A program made the position numbers and the translations under genes. Under the pieces are notes generated by a model. It was not told the DNA's origin. It searched no databases and saw nothing but the letters and a program-made list of their open reading frames with translations. 17,718 bases of DNA, from NCBI GenBank assembly GCA_050732575.1, contig JBOHRF010000086.1, positions 1-17,718 of the forward strand, given 5' to 3'. This DNA comes from JBBDWZ01 sp050732575 (GTDB lineage Bacteria; Gemmatimonadota; Gemmatimonadetes; Longimicrobiales; RSA9). Shown piece after piece: positions 6,116-13,383 of the stretch (position 1 is its first letter; the number at the start of each line of letters is the position of its first letter).

Positions 6116-8734
6116 TCAGCGTAAGACGCCCACGCGGCGCATCAATTCGAGAAAGCGCGACTCCCGATCGAAGTCAGCGAACCGCACATCGCCCGGGATG
6201 AAGGGCAGGTGAGGATGTCGCTGCCGATAGGATTGCTCGAGCCAGGAAAACGCCGCATCGACTTCACCCAATGCCAACAGCGCGGTGGCGACTGCCGGTT
6301 CGCTGACTCCGGTAGCAGCCGCTTCCAGTTGCGACTCCGCGACCATTGCCCGTGCTTCGTGCTGCCTGCCGCTGCGCGCCAGTACGCGCGCGATGTCAGC
6401 GCGCGTGCGATGGATTCTGGCTGCCGCGAGCTGGTTGGCACGTTCATACTCGCGGATCGCATCGTCCGGACGGTTCCTGCCCTCGTAATACAGACCCAGC
6501 ACGGCACGGGCTCGCCAGAAAGTTGAATCCAGCTCGAGTGCGTTGTTCACGTGTTGCAACGCTTCAACCGGCCGGCCGACGCGCAGAAGAGTAAAAGCCA
6601 GCGTCTCACTCATGCTCGGCACGAGCGGATCCAGCACCACAGCCCTGCGTTTCTGGACCAACGCTTCATCGGTGCGCCGCAGGGCAGCCAGCAGGTTGCC
6701 GTATTGATGCCGCGCCAGCGCGGAGCTCGGGTCCAGCTCGATGGCGCGCAGGAACTCCCGTTCGGCTGCCTGCGTGTCCCATTCGAAGGCGTGCAGGTGC
6801 AAAGCGAGCGCTGCATGCGCCTCGGGCAGCTCATCATCGAGCTCGAGGGCCCGCTGGGCGGCGCGCTTCATGAGCGTTCCTGCCTGACCCGGGTCCATGG
6901 TTCCAGCCAAACCCTGCGATAAATACACAGCGGCCAGGCCCGCGTACGCTGCCGCGTACTGCGAGTCCGCCGCGATGGCGCGCTGGTAATACTCGATCGC
7001 TCGCGCTTGTCCTGCGGGTGTGCGCCCGTTCCAGAAGTGACGGCCCTTCAGATAGTGCGCTACGGCCTGTGGATTGGCCGTCGGTGGCCGGCCCAATCGC
7101 CTGCGCTCCTCCGCGCTCAGCTGCGCGTTCAGTGCACCCGCAATGCGCAGCGCCAGATCGTACTGGATGGCAAAGATGTCGGTCAGCTCGCGTTCGTACA
7201 CGTCCGACCACAGGTGCAGGCCATCCTTCACGCTGATGAGCCGCGCCTCGACACGCACGCGCTCACCAGCCTGGCGCACACTGCCCTCCAGAATAGCGCC
7301 CACATCGAGCGCAGCACCGATCTCGCGGATGTCACGATTCTGACCCTTGAAGGCAAAGGCGGACGTGCGGGCTGCAACGCGCAAGGTGCGCACGCGTGAG
7401 AGGGTGCCGATCAACTCCTCGGTGAGTCCGTCGCTGAAATAGTCCTGTTCCGGGTCACGGCTCAGGTTTGCGAAAGGCAGAACCGCAATCGATGTGGCTG
7501 CATCGAGTGCAGCCGCCGACGCGGCCGTCGCGTTGGCTGTGGCGCCGCCATCGGCGGCCGAGACTCTGCTGCGTCCATTCCACCAGAGCGCCGCGCCGGC
7601 CAGCCCGATAATCAGCGCTGCGGCCAGGACAATAAGCGCTGCGCGGCGCGGGCCGGACCGCCCCAGAAACGCAGCGGCTCCAGCGGAGGCGGCCGATTCC
7701 TGGCGCAGGTCGGACACCAGCTGAGCTGCATTGTCGTAGCGCGCTTCCGGTTGCTTGTGCAGCAGGCGCTGGATGACCTGCTCCAGCCAGCGCGGCGTAT
7801 CGGGTGCACGCTTGCGTACCGGTTCCACGTTCTCGTGCGCAATGGCCTGCAGCAACGCGCGGTCTGAACCGGCGCGGAAAGGTTGCTCGCCCGTGAGCAG
7901 CTCGTACAGCACGACACCCAGACTCCAGAGATCGCTGCGCGGGCCGATTTCAGCGCCCCTGATCTGCTCCGGAGACATGTAGGCCACGGTGCCCAGCAGC
8001 ATGCCCGGGCGCGTCAGGTTGGCGTCGGCAATTTTGGCCAGCCCGAAATCGAGCAGCTTCACCGTGCCATCACGCGTGAGCATGATGTTGGCCGGCTTGA
8101 TGTCGCGATGCACGATGCCTTGCGCGTGTGCCGCGCCCAGCCCGCTCGCGATCTGCAGCGCAATTTCGATCGCCTCGCCCAACGGCAAGCGGCCCCGGCG
8201 CAGACGCTCCTTCAGCGTCTCGCCCTCGTAGAACGTCATGGCAATGTAGAGCCGGCCATCAGCGCCTTCGGCGATCTCGTGCACCGTGCACACGTTCCGG
8301 TGCTCGATCGCCGCCGCGGCGCGCGCCTCGTTGAGCAGCCGCTGCTCGACATCCAGCGCAGCACTCGTGTAGCCGGGTAGGAACTTCAACGCCACATCGC
8401 GCTGCAAGCGCATGTCGCGGGCGCGATACACGGCGCCCATGCCGCCCATGCCAATGCAGCCCAGAATCTGATAGCGCCCGCCCGTGCCGGGGGGCGCGTC
8501 CGGCGCGTTCGGGATCATGACCTGGGCAAGACGTTCGAAGAAGGACTCTGCACCGGCAGCGTGCTCGAGCAACGAAGCGAGTTCAGCGCGCAGTTCCGGG
8601 TCACCGCGGCAGACCTCGTCGATGAAAGCGTGCCGCCGCTCGTACGGCAGCGCCTGCGCCTCTTCGTACAACCGCTCGGCGAGTTCGCCGCGCTCCTGCT
8701 CGCGCGGCGAATCAGGCGGCAAGCCCTCACTCAC
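6116..8734 (-). CDS. membrane Ser/Thr protein kinase with TolB-like and TPR domains
   Basis: The 872-aa product has an N-terminal helical leader (1-75) and a complete Hanks-type kinase (about 87-345): glycine loop GMGGMG 95-100, VALK with Lys117, HRDIKPAN at 209-216 with catalytic Asp211, DFG at 229-231 and SPE at 254-256. It is an RD kinase and should be active. One membrane helix follows (about 364-385), then a TolB-like/FlgO-type domain (SIAVLPFANLS to AGALNAQLS, 415-540) and TPR repeats to the end (about 555-860). The helix places the kinase inside and the TolB-TPR part outside, so the latter is a likely sensor or docking region. The GTG start at 8734 overlaps the sigma factor's stop by eight bases. 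Such sigma-kinase pairs are typical of Acidobacteriota and Gemmatimonadota; the kinase presumably acts with the sigma factor, which is inferred. Confidence 0.93.
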   Translation of the reverse strand: MSEGLPPDSPREQERGELAERLYEEAQALPYERRHAFIDEVCRGDPELRAELASLLEHAAGAESFFERLAQVMIPNAPDAPPGTGGRYQILGCIGMGGMGAVYRARDMRLQRDVALKFLPGYTSAALDVEQRLLNEARAAAAIEHRNVCTVHEIAEGADGRLYIAMTFYEGETLKERLRRGRLPLGEAIEIALQIASGLGAAHAQGIVHRDIKPANIMLTRDGTVKLLDFGLAKIADANLTRPGMLLGTVAYMSPEQIRGAEIGPRSDLWSLGVVLYELLTGEQPFRAGSDRALLQAIAHENVEPVRKRAPDTPRWLEQVIQRLLHKQPEARYDNAAQLVSDLRQESAASAGAAAFLGRSGPRRAALIVLAAALIIGLAGAALWWNGRSRVSAADGGATANATAASAAALDAATSIAVLPFANLSRDPEQDYFSDGLTEELIGTLSRVRTLRVAARTSAFAFKGQNRDIREIGAALDVGAILEGSVRQAGERVRVEARLISVKDGLHLWSDVYERELTDIFAIQYDLALRIAGALNAQLSAEERRRLGRPPTANPQAVAHYLKGRHFWNGRTPAGQARAIEYYQRAIAADSQYAAAYAGLAAVYLSQGLAGTMDPGQAGTLMKRAAQRALELDDELPEAHAALALHLHAFEWDTQAAEREFLRAIELDPSSALARHQYGNLLAALRRTDEALVQKRRAVVLDPLVPSMSETLAFTLLRVGRPVEALQHVNNALELDSTFWRARAVLGLYYEGRNRPDDAIREYERANQLAAARIHRTRADIARVLARSGRQHEARAMVAESQLEAAATGVSEPAVATALLALGEVDAAFSWLEQSYRQRHPHLPFIPGDVRFADFDRESRFLELMRRVGVLR

Positions 8735-9332
8735 GTTCGTCGAGTTCCCTGGCCAATTCGCGGTACAGCCAGGCCTGCGCCACGGCCCACCCGCGCTTCA
8801 CCGTGGCAGCCGAAACTCCCAGAGCTTCCGCCGTGTCCGCGATCGCCATCCCGCCAAAAAACCGGCACTCCACGATTCTGCTCTGCCGGGGATTGGCCAC
8901 GTCCAGTCGCCGCAACGCGCCATCCAGAGCGAGCAGCGCATCCGCACTGGCCGTGGACGCAGCGCCGCCTGTTGTCAACGCCGCCTCGATCTCGTGCAGC
9001 GGAACCCGCTGCCATTGCCCACCACGTTTGGCGCGCCGCTTACCGCGGGCATGATCGATCATGATCTGCCGCATCGCCCGCGCTGCAACGGCCAGAAAAT
9101 GCGGCTCGCCCTGCCAGCCGGGCGCGGATTGCCCGGCCAGCCGCAGATAAGCCTCGTGCACCAGCGCGGTCGTGTTGAGCGTGTCATCGGATTGCCAGCG
9201 GCGCCGCTGCCGCTTCGCCGCCTGATGGAGCTGGTCGTAAACCAGCGGGAACAGCTGGTCGAACGCCTCCTCATCACCCGTGCGCAAACGGGCAAGCAGA
9301 CTGTCGATGTTTTCGTAGGTCGGAACGTTCAT
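8727..9332 (-). CDS. ECF-type RNA polymerase sigma factor
   Basis: The 201-aa protein has a sigma region 2 (about 10-100, with EEAFDQLFPLVYDQL, ALVHEAYLRL, FLAVAARAMRQIMIDHAR) and a region 4 helix-turn-helix (about 135-190, with RIVECRFFGGMAIADTAEAL and GVSAATVKRGW). The M-R-x-I-M-I-D-H-A-R stretch is typical of the TIGR02999-like ECF group found next to Ser/Thr kinases. It has no membrane segment and no obvious anti-sigma gene beside it, so regulation probably goes through the overlapping kinase gene. The ATG at 9332-9330 is chosen because it directly starts the domain; the ribosome site (AAAGAATCGG) is weak. No convincing promoter could be read upstream. Confidence 0.92.
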   Translation of the reverse strand: MNVPTYENIDSLLARLRTGDEEAFDQLFPLVYDQLHQAAKRQRRRWQSDDTLNTTALVHEAYLRLAGQSAPGWQGEPHFLAVAARAMRQIMIDHARGKRRAKRGGQWQRVPLHEIEAALTTGGAASTASADALLALDGALRRLDVANPRQSRIVECRFFGGMAIADTAEALGVSAATVKRGWAVAQAWLYRELARELDERE

Positions 9333-9565
9333 CCGATTCTTTCGAGGACCTGCTCAGACTGCGCAGCAGCCTTCCGATCGGACGGATCAACCAGAGCAGC
9401 GGAAGCTTGGGGGCAGCCCGTGTAAAGTTCAAGTAGGGCCGCAACAAGCCGTGCAGCCGGAGGCTGCTCCAGTGCTGAAAAGCTGCTCGCCTTTGTCACC
9501 CCGCGTCATCGCCTACGAGCTGGTGGATGGGGTGCCGCTCGAGGTGGAGCGGGAACGGTTGCGCT
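9333..9565. other. intergenic region upstream of the sigma factor gene
   Basis: No full gene is seen. A short plus-strand frame ends RVIAYELVDGVPLEVER plus eight more codons, up to the TAG at 9577-9579. It looks protein-like, perhaps the tail of a lost gene, but it is too short to name. The sigma operon's promoter should lie here; no clear -35/-10 pair stands out. Confidence 0.3.
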
Positions 9566-9824
9566 TCACGCGGCCGTAGGGTTCTCCACGGCACATACTT
9601 CGATGGCCGCGTTGAGCGCGCCACGCAGTACGTCGAAAATCGAGGCGAGGTTGTCCATGCTGGGGTTGCCGCTGGGAGAGAGCATGCGGTGCAGACTCTT
9701 CGCGGGCTTCCGCGTTTGCTTTGCCAGTCGTTCGAAACCGATGGTCGAGCATCGCACGCGCGAAATCCGGGTCGCGCTGCACGCGGGCAGCTACGGTCTG
9801 CTTGAAATCACGCGTCAGTGCCAT
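9566..9824 (-). pseudogene. HigA-like antitoxin with internal out-of-frame deletion
   Basis: The ATG at 9824-9822 opens MALTRDFKQTVAARVQRDP followed by DFARAMLD, the usual start of a HigA-type addiction-module antidote. The frame then jumps: the rest of the protein, TVGFERL-like with AKQTRKPAKSLHRMLSPSGN and PSMDNLASIFDVLR, lies in another frame (9757-9566). In intact homologues about 20 residues (the end of helix 1 and the next helix) lie between these parts, so roughly 60-70 bases have been lost near 9740-9746, leaving the frame broken. The helix-turn-helix part (KSLHRMLSPSGNP) is complete but no longer joined to the start. It sits directly after the toxin remnant, matching the toxin-first order of HigBA modules. 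Confidence 0.75.
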
Positions 9825-9830
9825 TTCCGA

Positions 9831-10025
9831 TCATCTCTTTCTTCTGCGACGTTGCCGGCTTCGCGCTTGGTCCTCGCGTTTCGCCTTGCGCGCCTCATAC
9901 TCGGCGAGCAACGCTCTGGCACGGACAATGTCCCGCTGCTGCCTTTTCTTTGTGCCGCCGCTCAGGAGCAGGATGAGGTTGTAGGAATCGAGCCGTCCCT
10001 CACGGGCGTACTCTACGACCCGCAC
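9831..10025 (-). pseudogene. HigB/RelE-type toxin with internal deletion
   Basis: The 64-aa frame starts VRVVEYAREGR, the usual first strand of Gp49/HigB-like RelE-superfamily toxins, and continues directly into LILLLSGGTKKRQQRDI and RARALLAEYEARK, the usual end of the same family. Intact members have about 100 residues, with a central part (the W-F motif region, helices and the sheet ending in GYRIYF) that is absent here. The join near 9990 is in frame, so a short protein could be made, but without the catalytic core it cannot act as an mRNA interferase. The only start is GTG (10025) without a good ribosome site; the frame is open upstream as TIKPAVRVVEY, similar to natural N-termini. The antitoxin starts seven bases downstream. 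Confidence 0.7.
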
Positions 10026-10102
10026 AGCCGGCTTGATAGTAACATTTAGGTGACCATCACCAAATCTTCACAGGAGAATGTCGACGGAGCCAGCAAGGTG
10101 AC

Positions 10103-10462
10103 AGGCTCGAGAGGGCCGAAGCGTCAGCGCTGAAGGATGCGCTGCTCGCTCTGATGGAAGCGAAACGTCCATGGGAAAACAGCGAGCTTACGCTGGCCGA
10201 CCTGGCCGAGCTGTTGTCCACGACGCCGCACAAGGTCTCCGAAGTCCTGAACGCGCGGCTCGGTCAGACGTTCTACGATTTCGTGAACGGCTATCGGGTG
10301 CGGGAAGTTCAGCGCCGCATCGAGCGCGACAAAGCGCGGGCGCCCACGCTGCTCGTGCTCGCGCTGGAAGCCGGGTTCGCCTCGAAGTCCACCTTCAACG
10401 ACGCCTTCAAGAAACACGCGGGCCAGACACCCTCGCAGTACCGGCGGACCGCAATTCAGTAG
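10103..10462 (+). pseudogene. AraC-family regulator reduced to its DNA-binding domain
   Basis: The plus frame from about 10103 (RLERAEASALKDALLALMEA) to the TAG at 10460-10462 encodes the complete two-HTH AraC domain: LTLADLAELLSTTPHKVSEV and GQTFYDFVNGYRVREVQRRI, then LALEAGFASKSTFNDAFKK and TPSQYRR. Relatives carry a long N-terminal sensor, often with several membrane helices; here it is missing. The first in-frame ATG is at 10154 (MEAKRPWEN), inside the domain's leading helix and without a ribosome site. A good Shine-Dalgarno and ATG do exist at 10073-10080 (CAGGAGAATG), but that frame reads only MSTEPAR before a stop, so an original start seems to have been joined out of frame by deletion. 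A 102-aa DNA-binding fragment could still be made from 10154. Confidence 0.65.
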
Positions 10463-10466
10463 AAAA

Positions 10467-10490
10467 CGTCCGATCCGAACGGCGCGGACG
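10467..10490 (+). terminator. weak hairpin after the AraC remnant
   Basis: CGTCCG (10467-10472) pairs with CGGACG (10485-10490) around a 12-base loop, four bases after the stop. It has no T tract. The short stem makes this a tentative call. Confidence 0.25.
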
Positions 10491-10589
10491 TCCAACTGAG
10501 ACCGGATGGCCCGGCCGGACGATCGCTTTACCACACCCTTTTAGCTTGGCCGCGTTGCGAAAAATCAACCACGAGCAAAAGGGATGGAT

Positions 10590-11594
10590 ATGCGTACATC
10601 GAATTGGATGGCCATCGCCCTGTTGGGGCTGGGCCTGACGGCTTGCGATACACTCGGCCCGGGCGAACCCGGCAACCTGGTGCCGCGGACCGTGGCGGAA
10701 GATGCCAGCCTGCCGGCCATCGAAATGAACGGGTCCCGCTTCCACGCGGAGACCTTCGGCAACCCTGCCAATCCAGTCATCGTGTTCCTGCACGGCGGGC
10801 CGGGTGTCGACTATCGCGGGATGCTCCGGCTGGCCCAACGCTTCAACGGCTACAACCTGGCCGACGAGTACTTCCTGGTGTTCTGGGATCAGCGCGGCGC
10901 GGGCCTGTCCACACGGCACAACAAAGAGCTGCTGACACTCGACGTGTACCTGGACGATCTCAACACTCTGGTCAATCGCTACTCACCCACGAGGCCGGTT
11001 TACCTGATCGGCGAGTCGTGGGGCGGCATGTACGCCACGGCCTACATCAACACGTACCCGCAGCGCGTGGCCGGCGCAGTGTTGATCGAGCCCGGACCGA
11101 TGGACGGCGCCACCATGGAGCGCCTGAAGAACGATCTGTTCGACCTCGACCTCAAGTCCGAGTGGCTCAACGACTGGGCCTGGAACAGCCAGTTCATCTC
11201 ACCCGACGACCACGCGCGCATGGACTACGAGCGCGCGCTGGGTGCGCGGGACGCACAGCCGCACGCACACCTGAGCACGGTGGATCCACAACCTTCGTGG
11301 CGCATCGGTGCGGCCGCCAGCCGCTACCTGATGGAGGACGGACAGGACAGGAAAGGCAAGTTCAACTACGACTTCACGAGCAACCTGTCCGCGTTCACGA
11401 CACCGGTGTTGTTCATCGCGGGATCGCTCAGCGAACTGCTCGGTGCGTCGCTGCAGCAGGAGCAGGTGCAGCACTACCCATCCGCATCACTGCAGGTCAT
11501 CGGCGCCGCCGGTCACGACGTGGCGTGGGTCAAGACCGCCGAAGTACTCTCTCACGTTCGTCCTTACTTGAATGCCCGGAAAGGAACCAACTAA
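10590..11594 (+). CDS. proline-iminopeptidase-like alpha/beta hydrolase lipoprotein
   Basis: The 334-aa product starts with a lipoprotein signal (AIALLGLGLTAC, lipid Cys19). The alpha/beta hydrolase fold carries the S33 family marks: oxyanion motif HGGPG at 68-72, FWDQRGAGLS at 98-107, nucleophile elbow GESWGG with Ser143, and the C-terminal His309 in GAAGHD. The usual catalytic Asp after strand 7 is not visible: the segment reads FIAGSLSELLG, with Glu282 or another residue as the only acid nearby. Activity as a peptidase or esterase is therefore likely but not certain. I chose the second ATG (10590), six bases after AAAAGGG; the first ATG at 10584 touches the Shine-Dalgarno. It overlaps the next gene by one base (TAATG), forming an operon with an outer-membrane-like protein. 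Confidence 0.88.
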   Translation: MRTSNWMAIALLGLGLTACDTLGPGEPGNLVPRTVAEDASLPAIEMNGSRFHAETFGNPANPVIVFLHGGPGVDYRGMLRLAQRFNGYNLADEYFLVFWDQRGAGLSTRHNKELLTLDVYLDDLNTLVNRYSPTRPVYLIGESWGGMYATAYINTYPQRVAGAVLIEPGPMDGATMERLKNDLFDLDLKSEWLNDWAWNSQFISPDDHARMDYERALGARDAQPHAHLSTVDPQPSWRIGAAASRYLMEDGQDRKGKFNYDFTSNLSAFTTPVLFIAGSLSELLGASLQQEQVQHYPSASLQVIGAAGHDVAWVKTAEVLSHVRPYLNARKGTN

Positions 11595-12259
11595 TGAAAG
11601 CGATAAATATCACCATCGGCCTGCTGCTCAGCGCGGTTGTTTGCAACAACGCCGCGGCGCAGTGGAATGTGGCCCGCTACGATGCGGGTCAGAACAGGGT
11701 GTTCACAACCATCGGCCTGGACCCGGCGCTGGTCACCTCGGTCGGTTACGCGCGGGTGCTGCCCGTGCTGGGCCACAACTTCCAGCTGGCCGCTGATGCG
11801 GGTGTCGTGGCCGCCGGCGTCGATACACGCGACTTCCGCACACGTGTGGATCTGCAGTCATCGATCCTGCAGTGGCGATCGCTGCGCCTCGTCGGCAGCG
11901 CCACGTTCATCACACGCGGCACGGAGAACTCCATCTACCGTGGCCTGAATTTCGGTGCGGACTTCACGGGAATCGCCGGTGTTTATCGCTCGCGCTGGTT
12001 CGCGGCCGGGCAGTTTGGCAAGGACAAGGCGATCATCACGCACATCAAGCACACGGACTGGTATCGGAACAACTACTATCCCGATGCAAAAGATGGCTGG
12101 TACCTCGATGCGGGCGGCACCTTCCACTACGGACTGGTGAGCGGATTCTCGATCGGCAAGGCCGAGCTGGTGGGACGGGCCGGCTTCCTGCGCACGGAGG
12201 ACTTCCACAACCTGACGCCGCCCATGTACGCGAGTCTTGGATTGGGATTCTCGTTCTAA
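11594..12259 (+). CDS. outer-membrane beta-barrel-like protein, 221 aa
   Basis: The N-terminus is a Sec signal peptide (INITIGLLLSAVVCNNAAA, cleavage before Gln23). The rest alternates short amphipathic strands rich in aromatic and glycine residues (SLRLVGSATFITRG, GLNFGADFTGIAGVYRSRWF, LVSGFSIGKAELVGRAGFL) and ends YASLGLGFSF with a terminal Phe, the usual signature of outer-membrane barrels recognised by BAM. Length fits an eight- to ten-strand barrel. No enzyme motif is seen and I do not recognise a named family. The ATG overlaps the stop of the hydrolase gene and has AAGGAA eight bases upstream, so the two are co-translated; joint envelope function is plausible but unproven. Confidence 0.8.
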   Translation: MKAINITIGLLLSAVVCNNAAAQWNVARYDAGQNRVFTTIGLDPALVTSVGYARVLPVLGHNFQLAADAGVVAAGVDTRDFRTRVDLQSSILQWRSLRLVGSATFITRGTENSIYRGLNFGADFTGIAGVYRSRWFAAGQFGKDKAIITHIKHTDWYRNNYYPDAKDGWYLDAGGTFHYGLVSGFSIGKAELVGRAGFLRTEDFHNLTPPMYASLGLGFSF

Positions 12260-12286
12260 CGCAACTTTGTGGCAACCGCGAAATGC

Positions 12287-12334
12287 GACTGCGCCCGACA
12301 GCAAGCTCCGTGAGTTCATGTGCCGGGCGCAGTC
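12287..12334. terminator. hairpin between convergent genes
   Basis: GACTGCGCCCGACA pairs with TGCCGGGCGCAGTC (14 positions, one mismatch) around a 20-base loop, between the beta-barrel gene and the convergent DUF4242 gene. No strong T tract follows on either side. It probably marks the ends of both transcripts. Confidence 0.55.
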
Positions 12335-12387
12335 AGCCGTGTTATTGAGTCAACGCCGCAAGTTTGCGCAGGCGGACGTTCGGATAC

Positions 12388-12684
12388 TCATGATGCGATC
12401 TCCAGGTCGCTCGTCTCGGCGGTCGTTGGATCGATGATCACGGCCACTTCGAGCACACGCGTTGCCGGGAAGCCGCCTCGCCGGGCGTGTTCGCGGATCA
12501 ACTCGATGTTGGGTGCGATGTAGATGCAGGTGATCCTGTCCTCGGTCACGTAGCTGTGCACCCACTGAATGTCGGGCCCGAGGTCCTGCAGCACGGCGCA
12601 TGATCGCCGTGCAATGCTCTGGAGGTCCGAGCGCGAGAGCGCGGCCGCATCCGGGATCTCCCGTTCGATGAGATACTTGGGCAT
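12388..12684 (-). CDS. DUF4242 (SCO4226-like) small protein
   Basis: The 98-aa product reads MPKYLIEREIPDAAAL, SIARRSCAVLQDLGPDIQWV, HSYVTEDRITCIYIAPN, IREHARRGGFPATRVLEVAV and IDPTTAE, the full pattern of DUF4242, a ferredoxin-like (dimeric alpha-beta barrel) fold. The Streptomyces member SCO4226 binds nickel; the WVHSYV-x-x-D region is conserved here, but metal binding is not proven for this protein. It is cytoplasmic, with no signal peptide. The ATG at 12684-12682 was chosen because the family starts there and GGAG lies eight bases upstream; the longer frame to 13038 is a shadow of the lipoprotein gene. The lipoprotein stops 22 bases upstream, so the two form an operon. Confidence 0.88.
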   Translation of the reverse strand: MPKYLIEREIPDAAALSRSDLQSIARRSCAVLQDLGPDIQWVHSYVTEDRITCIYIAPNIELIREHARRGGFPATRVLEVAVIIDPTTAETSDLEIAS

Positions 12685-12706
12685 TGGCAGTCTCCGCCGA
12701 ATGCGG

Positions 12707-13273
12707 TCAGTGGTGCGCCAGCGGCGACGTGTCGCTGGCGTATTTGCAGCTGACGTTGGGGTTCCAGTCGGCAAACGTGCCGCTCGGATTATCCTTCCAG
12801 ACCCAGACGTGCAGCGCCCACACCTGGAAGGCCGGGACGACGTGGAAGTTGCGCCCGAAGAGGCGGGGCGGCCTGGACTTCGTCCACGCCGAAACCGGCA
12901 CGATGTACTCCACGCCAACCAGGCGCAGCACGCCCTCTGAGTCGGGCTCGTACAGCAACACCTCTGGTTTCTCGAGTTGCACAATGGCATCGATGAACTG
13001 GGGCTTGCCGTAGTGGTATCCCATGCCACCGAGCTCATCGGTCAGGCACGGTGTGATCTGTTCCGACCAGCCTGCGGCCACCGCAGTCTGAAAGTGTCTG
13101 AAACGCGCGGTGATGCGGCGGAGCTTGATAAGATCGTTTTCCTGCGCTTCTTTGCTCAGGGCGAACGCGGGCGGACCACTCTCAGACCCTGGCGTTTTTT
13201 GTGGGCTCGCCGGCTCACTCATGCAGCCGCTCAGCAGCACCAGGGACGCGAACAACAGGGCAATCGGTTTCAT
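12707..13273 (-). CDS. conserved lipoprotein of unknown function, 188 aa
   Basis: The ATG at 13273-13271 opens MKPIALLFASLVLLSGC, a clear lipoprotein signal with lipid Cys17, preceded by GAAGAGGTCATA as ribosome site; the frame extends 14 codons further up but that part has no signal character. After a Pro/Ser-rich linker, the mature domain shows TARFRHFQTAVAAGW, ITPCLTDELGGMGYHYG, KPEVLLYEPDSEGVLRLVGV, EYIVPVSAWT and FADWNPNVSC. Two Cys (in ITPC and NVSC) could form a disulfide. I recall similar uncharacterised proteins in several phyla but no function. It is the first gene of an operon with DUF4242 and is transcribed divergently from the BTAD activator gene, whose product is a candidate regulator. 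Confidence 0.85.
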   Translation of the reverse strand: MKPIALLFASLVLLSGCMSEPASPQKTPGSESGPPAFALSKEAQENDLIKLRRITARFRHFQTAVAAGWSEQITPCLTDELGGMGYHYGKPQFIDAIVQLEKPEVLLYEPDSEGVLRLVGVEYIVPVSAWTKSRPPRLFGRNFHVVPAFQVWALHVWVWKDNPSGTFADWNPNVSCKYASDTSPLAHH

Positions 13274-13383
13274 TATGACCTCTTCAGGTGTAGGTTGTCG
13301 TTTACCTGCAAGCACGATAATCGAAACCGATTTACCGATCCTTGTCCTCCGGATTAGCTACGGGTTAGCTGGACCGACTTCTG
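13274..13383. promoter_or_regulatory. divergent promoter region
   Basis: The 110 bases between the lipoprotein operon and the BTAD gene must hold both promoters. For the plus side, TTGTCG (13295-13300) and GATAAT (13316-13321) form a possible but short-spaced (15 bases) pair. AATCGAAACCGATT (13319-13332) is an inverted repeat (five-base arms, four-base spacer) overlapping that -10, a candidate operator. TTAGCTACGGGTTAGCT (13354-13370) holds a direct repeat of TTAGCT 11 bases apart; BTAD/SARP activators typically bind short direct repeats at such spacing. All are tentative. Confidence 0.35.

Noticed and set aside
9510..9579. Plus-strand tail reading AYELVDGVPLEVER
   Set aside because: Protein-like but only about 25 codons, overlaps the end of the antitoxin remnant, and I could not assign a family; kept only as a note in the intergenic entry.
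10604..11593. Upstream part of the 551-aa plus frame that contains the beta-barrel protein
   Set aside because: It is the shifted frame of the hydrolase gene; the barrel protein starts at 11594 with its own signal peptide and ribosome site.
12685..13038. Upstream part of the long minus frame that contains DUF4242
   Set aside because: It is the shifted frame of the lipoprotein gene; DUF4242 starts at 12684.
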